Shown here piece by piece: positions 63,059 to 64,000 of a DNA stretch of 64,000 nucleotides. Where the stretch lies: assembly GCA_032358255.1 (NCBI GenBank), contig JAULBX010021076.1:186001-250000 (forward strand), written 5' to 3'. The translations under genes and the position numbers were made by a program. The notes below the pieces were generated by a model, which saw only the letters and a list, made by a program, of their open reading frames with translations, did no database searches and was not told the origin of the DNA. Every line of letters starts with the position of its first letter. Position 1 is the first letter of the stretch. This DNA comes from Heterotrichella gracilis. Taxonomy: Eukaryota; Sar; Xanthophyceae; Tribonematales; Xanthonemataceae.

Positions 63059-63559
63059 TCATGCCCTGTAGCCATCACACGCCCCCTCCACCAGGTGCAC
63101 CACTGCCTGGGGTGGCGTTGACCGGTCAAAGGTGCACAGCAGCACCCCAAAGGGCAGGTTGTTCACAGTCAAACCCAGCCGCCTCCTTCCCGCCAGCGCC
63201 ACAAAGCTCCGGTGCGTGCTCTGCACAACCATCAGCTCATGCCCCAGTAGCTTGAAGCTGATTGGTGGTGGGCCAGAGGCCTCAAACAGGCCAAAGAACT
63301 GCAGGGCATCTGGGTGGAGGTGCTGCTGCTGCGGGAGGACGGTGGTGGGGCTGAGGGAGGGTATTGCATCAGGGTTTTGGACCAGGCCTGGGGCCAGGTT
63401 GCCGTGTGCGGTCTCGCAGATGCCCCTGTTGGACAGCAGTGCGTAGCCTGTGAGCTGGCCTGCTGCCAGTGCTGCCTGGAGGGAGTGGTCCCAGGGCGGG
63501 GTGGGTGGAGATTGGCGGGGGTGCTGCGTTCTGTGGGGCGCTGCCACCTGGCCTGCCAT
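63059..63559 (-). CDS. Unidentified protein, 3' exon (5' partial)
   Basis: The open frame ends at TGA 63061-63059 and has coding-like composition: YALLSNRGICETAHGNLAPG, FKLLGHELMVVQSTHRSFVA and LGLTVNNLPFGVLLCTFD. The alternating hydrophobic strands near the end recall small profilin- or longin-type folds, but I recognise no family and would not name it. The first 30 or so codons look like intron; a plausible acceptor (CTCCAG) precedes the codons for AALAAGQLTGY at about 63480. More exons should lie toward the right edge, where a possible coding piece (KYLLGSTFELSHNP) is near 63,610-63,660. Confidence 0.4.
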   Translation of the reverse strand: MAGQVAAPHRTQHPRQSPPTPPWDHSLQAALAAGQLTGYALLSNRGICETAHGNLAPGLVQNPDAIPSLSPTTVLPQQQHLHPDALQFFGLFEASGPPPISFKLLGHELMVVQSTHRSFVALAGRRRLGLTVNNLPFGVLLCTFDRSTPPQAVVHLVEGACDGYRA

Positions 63560-64000
63560 CTGTGTGCTTGGGTCTGGCTAGTGGCACAGTCGAGGGTTGC
63601 GGCAAGGGGTCACAGGGTTGTGGGAGAGCTCGAAGGTTGACCCCAGCAGGTACTTGACCTGAGGAAGGGAAGGAGCCTGTTGGCACATTCAGAGTAGCAC
63701 AGATGGTTTGTAACGTCAGGTCCACCGCTGGAGATGTGAGGTGGGTGTGATTGGACACAGCTTGGAAACGCAGTGTCAAGGCAGCTGCACAAGATTCCAG
63801 CTGGCAGTGTGTAGCATGCACCACAAGGCGCACAGTACCCATATACGCATGCATATGCAGTACGTACCTACTTAGCCTAACAACGGGATATGTGCAGCCT
63901 GACAATACGGCGGGTGAAAATCCTGGAAGGCTTTCCCTTAACGGGTGATTGACTGTTGGGCATCAAGCTCTCAAGCCAGCCCCCTATTATTTATGTGTAG

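Overview
This is nuclear DNA of a green alga. The genes are split into many short exons with GT-AG introns. Coding parts are GC-rich, and the proteins include a SnRK2-like kinase, a plastid fibrillin and a MYCBP/FAP174-type ciliary protein. Introns are scattered with short runs of the plant/algal telomere motif (CCCTAAA/TTTAGGG). A chlorophycean of the volvocalean type, such as a Haematococcus-like alga, fits best; that placement is inference. All gene models below are hand-built from conserved protein motifs, splice consensus and reading-phase continuity.

Layout from left to right: an EGF-domain exostosin-like glycosyltransferase (+, 5' end unresolved); a membrane-anchored GH5 beta-mannanase (-); a VMS1/ANKZF1 ribosome-quality-control factor (-); a SnRK2-like kinase (+), sharing a divergent promoter region with VMS1; a Y_phosphatase3-type protein tyrosine phosphatase (+); an armadillo-repeat protein (+); ribosomal protein eS27 (-); an atypical SDR/NmrA-like NAD(P)-binding protein (-); a two-domain plastid fibrillin, PAP12/FBN10-like (-); a MYCBP/FAP174 homologue (-); a type II membrane protein resembling a glycosyltransferase (-); Mediator subunit MED27 (+), divergent from it; the TFIIIB subunit BRF1 (+); and part of an unidentified gene at the right edge (-). 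The genes are unrelated housekeeping and cell-wall functions; there is no operon or biosynthetic cluster.

The most unusual feature is not a gene. In at least seven of these genes, short pieces of exon ends, with their splice site, have been copied once to four times into the neighbouring intron or 3' flank. Many of the copies sit next to TTTAGGG-type motifs. I call these splice-boundary echoes. In the SDR gene they form a 5-copy tandem array of roughly 120-137 bp units, and in MED27 an echo appears to have become the C-terminal coding tail. Three long fold-back inverted repeats and two probable GC-AG introns are also present.
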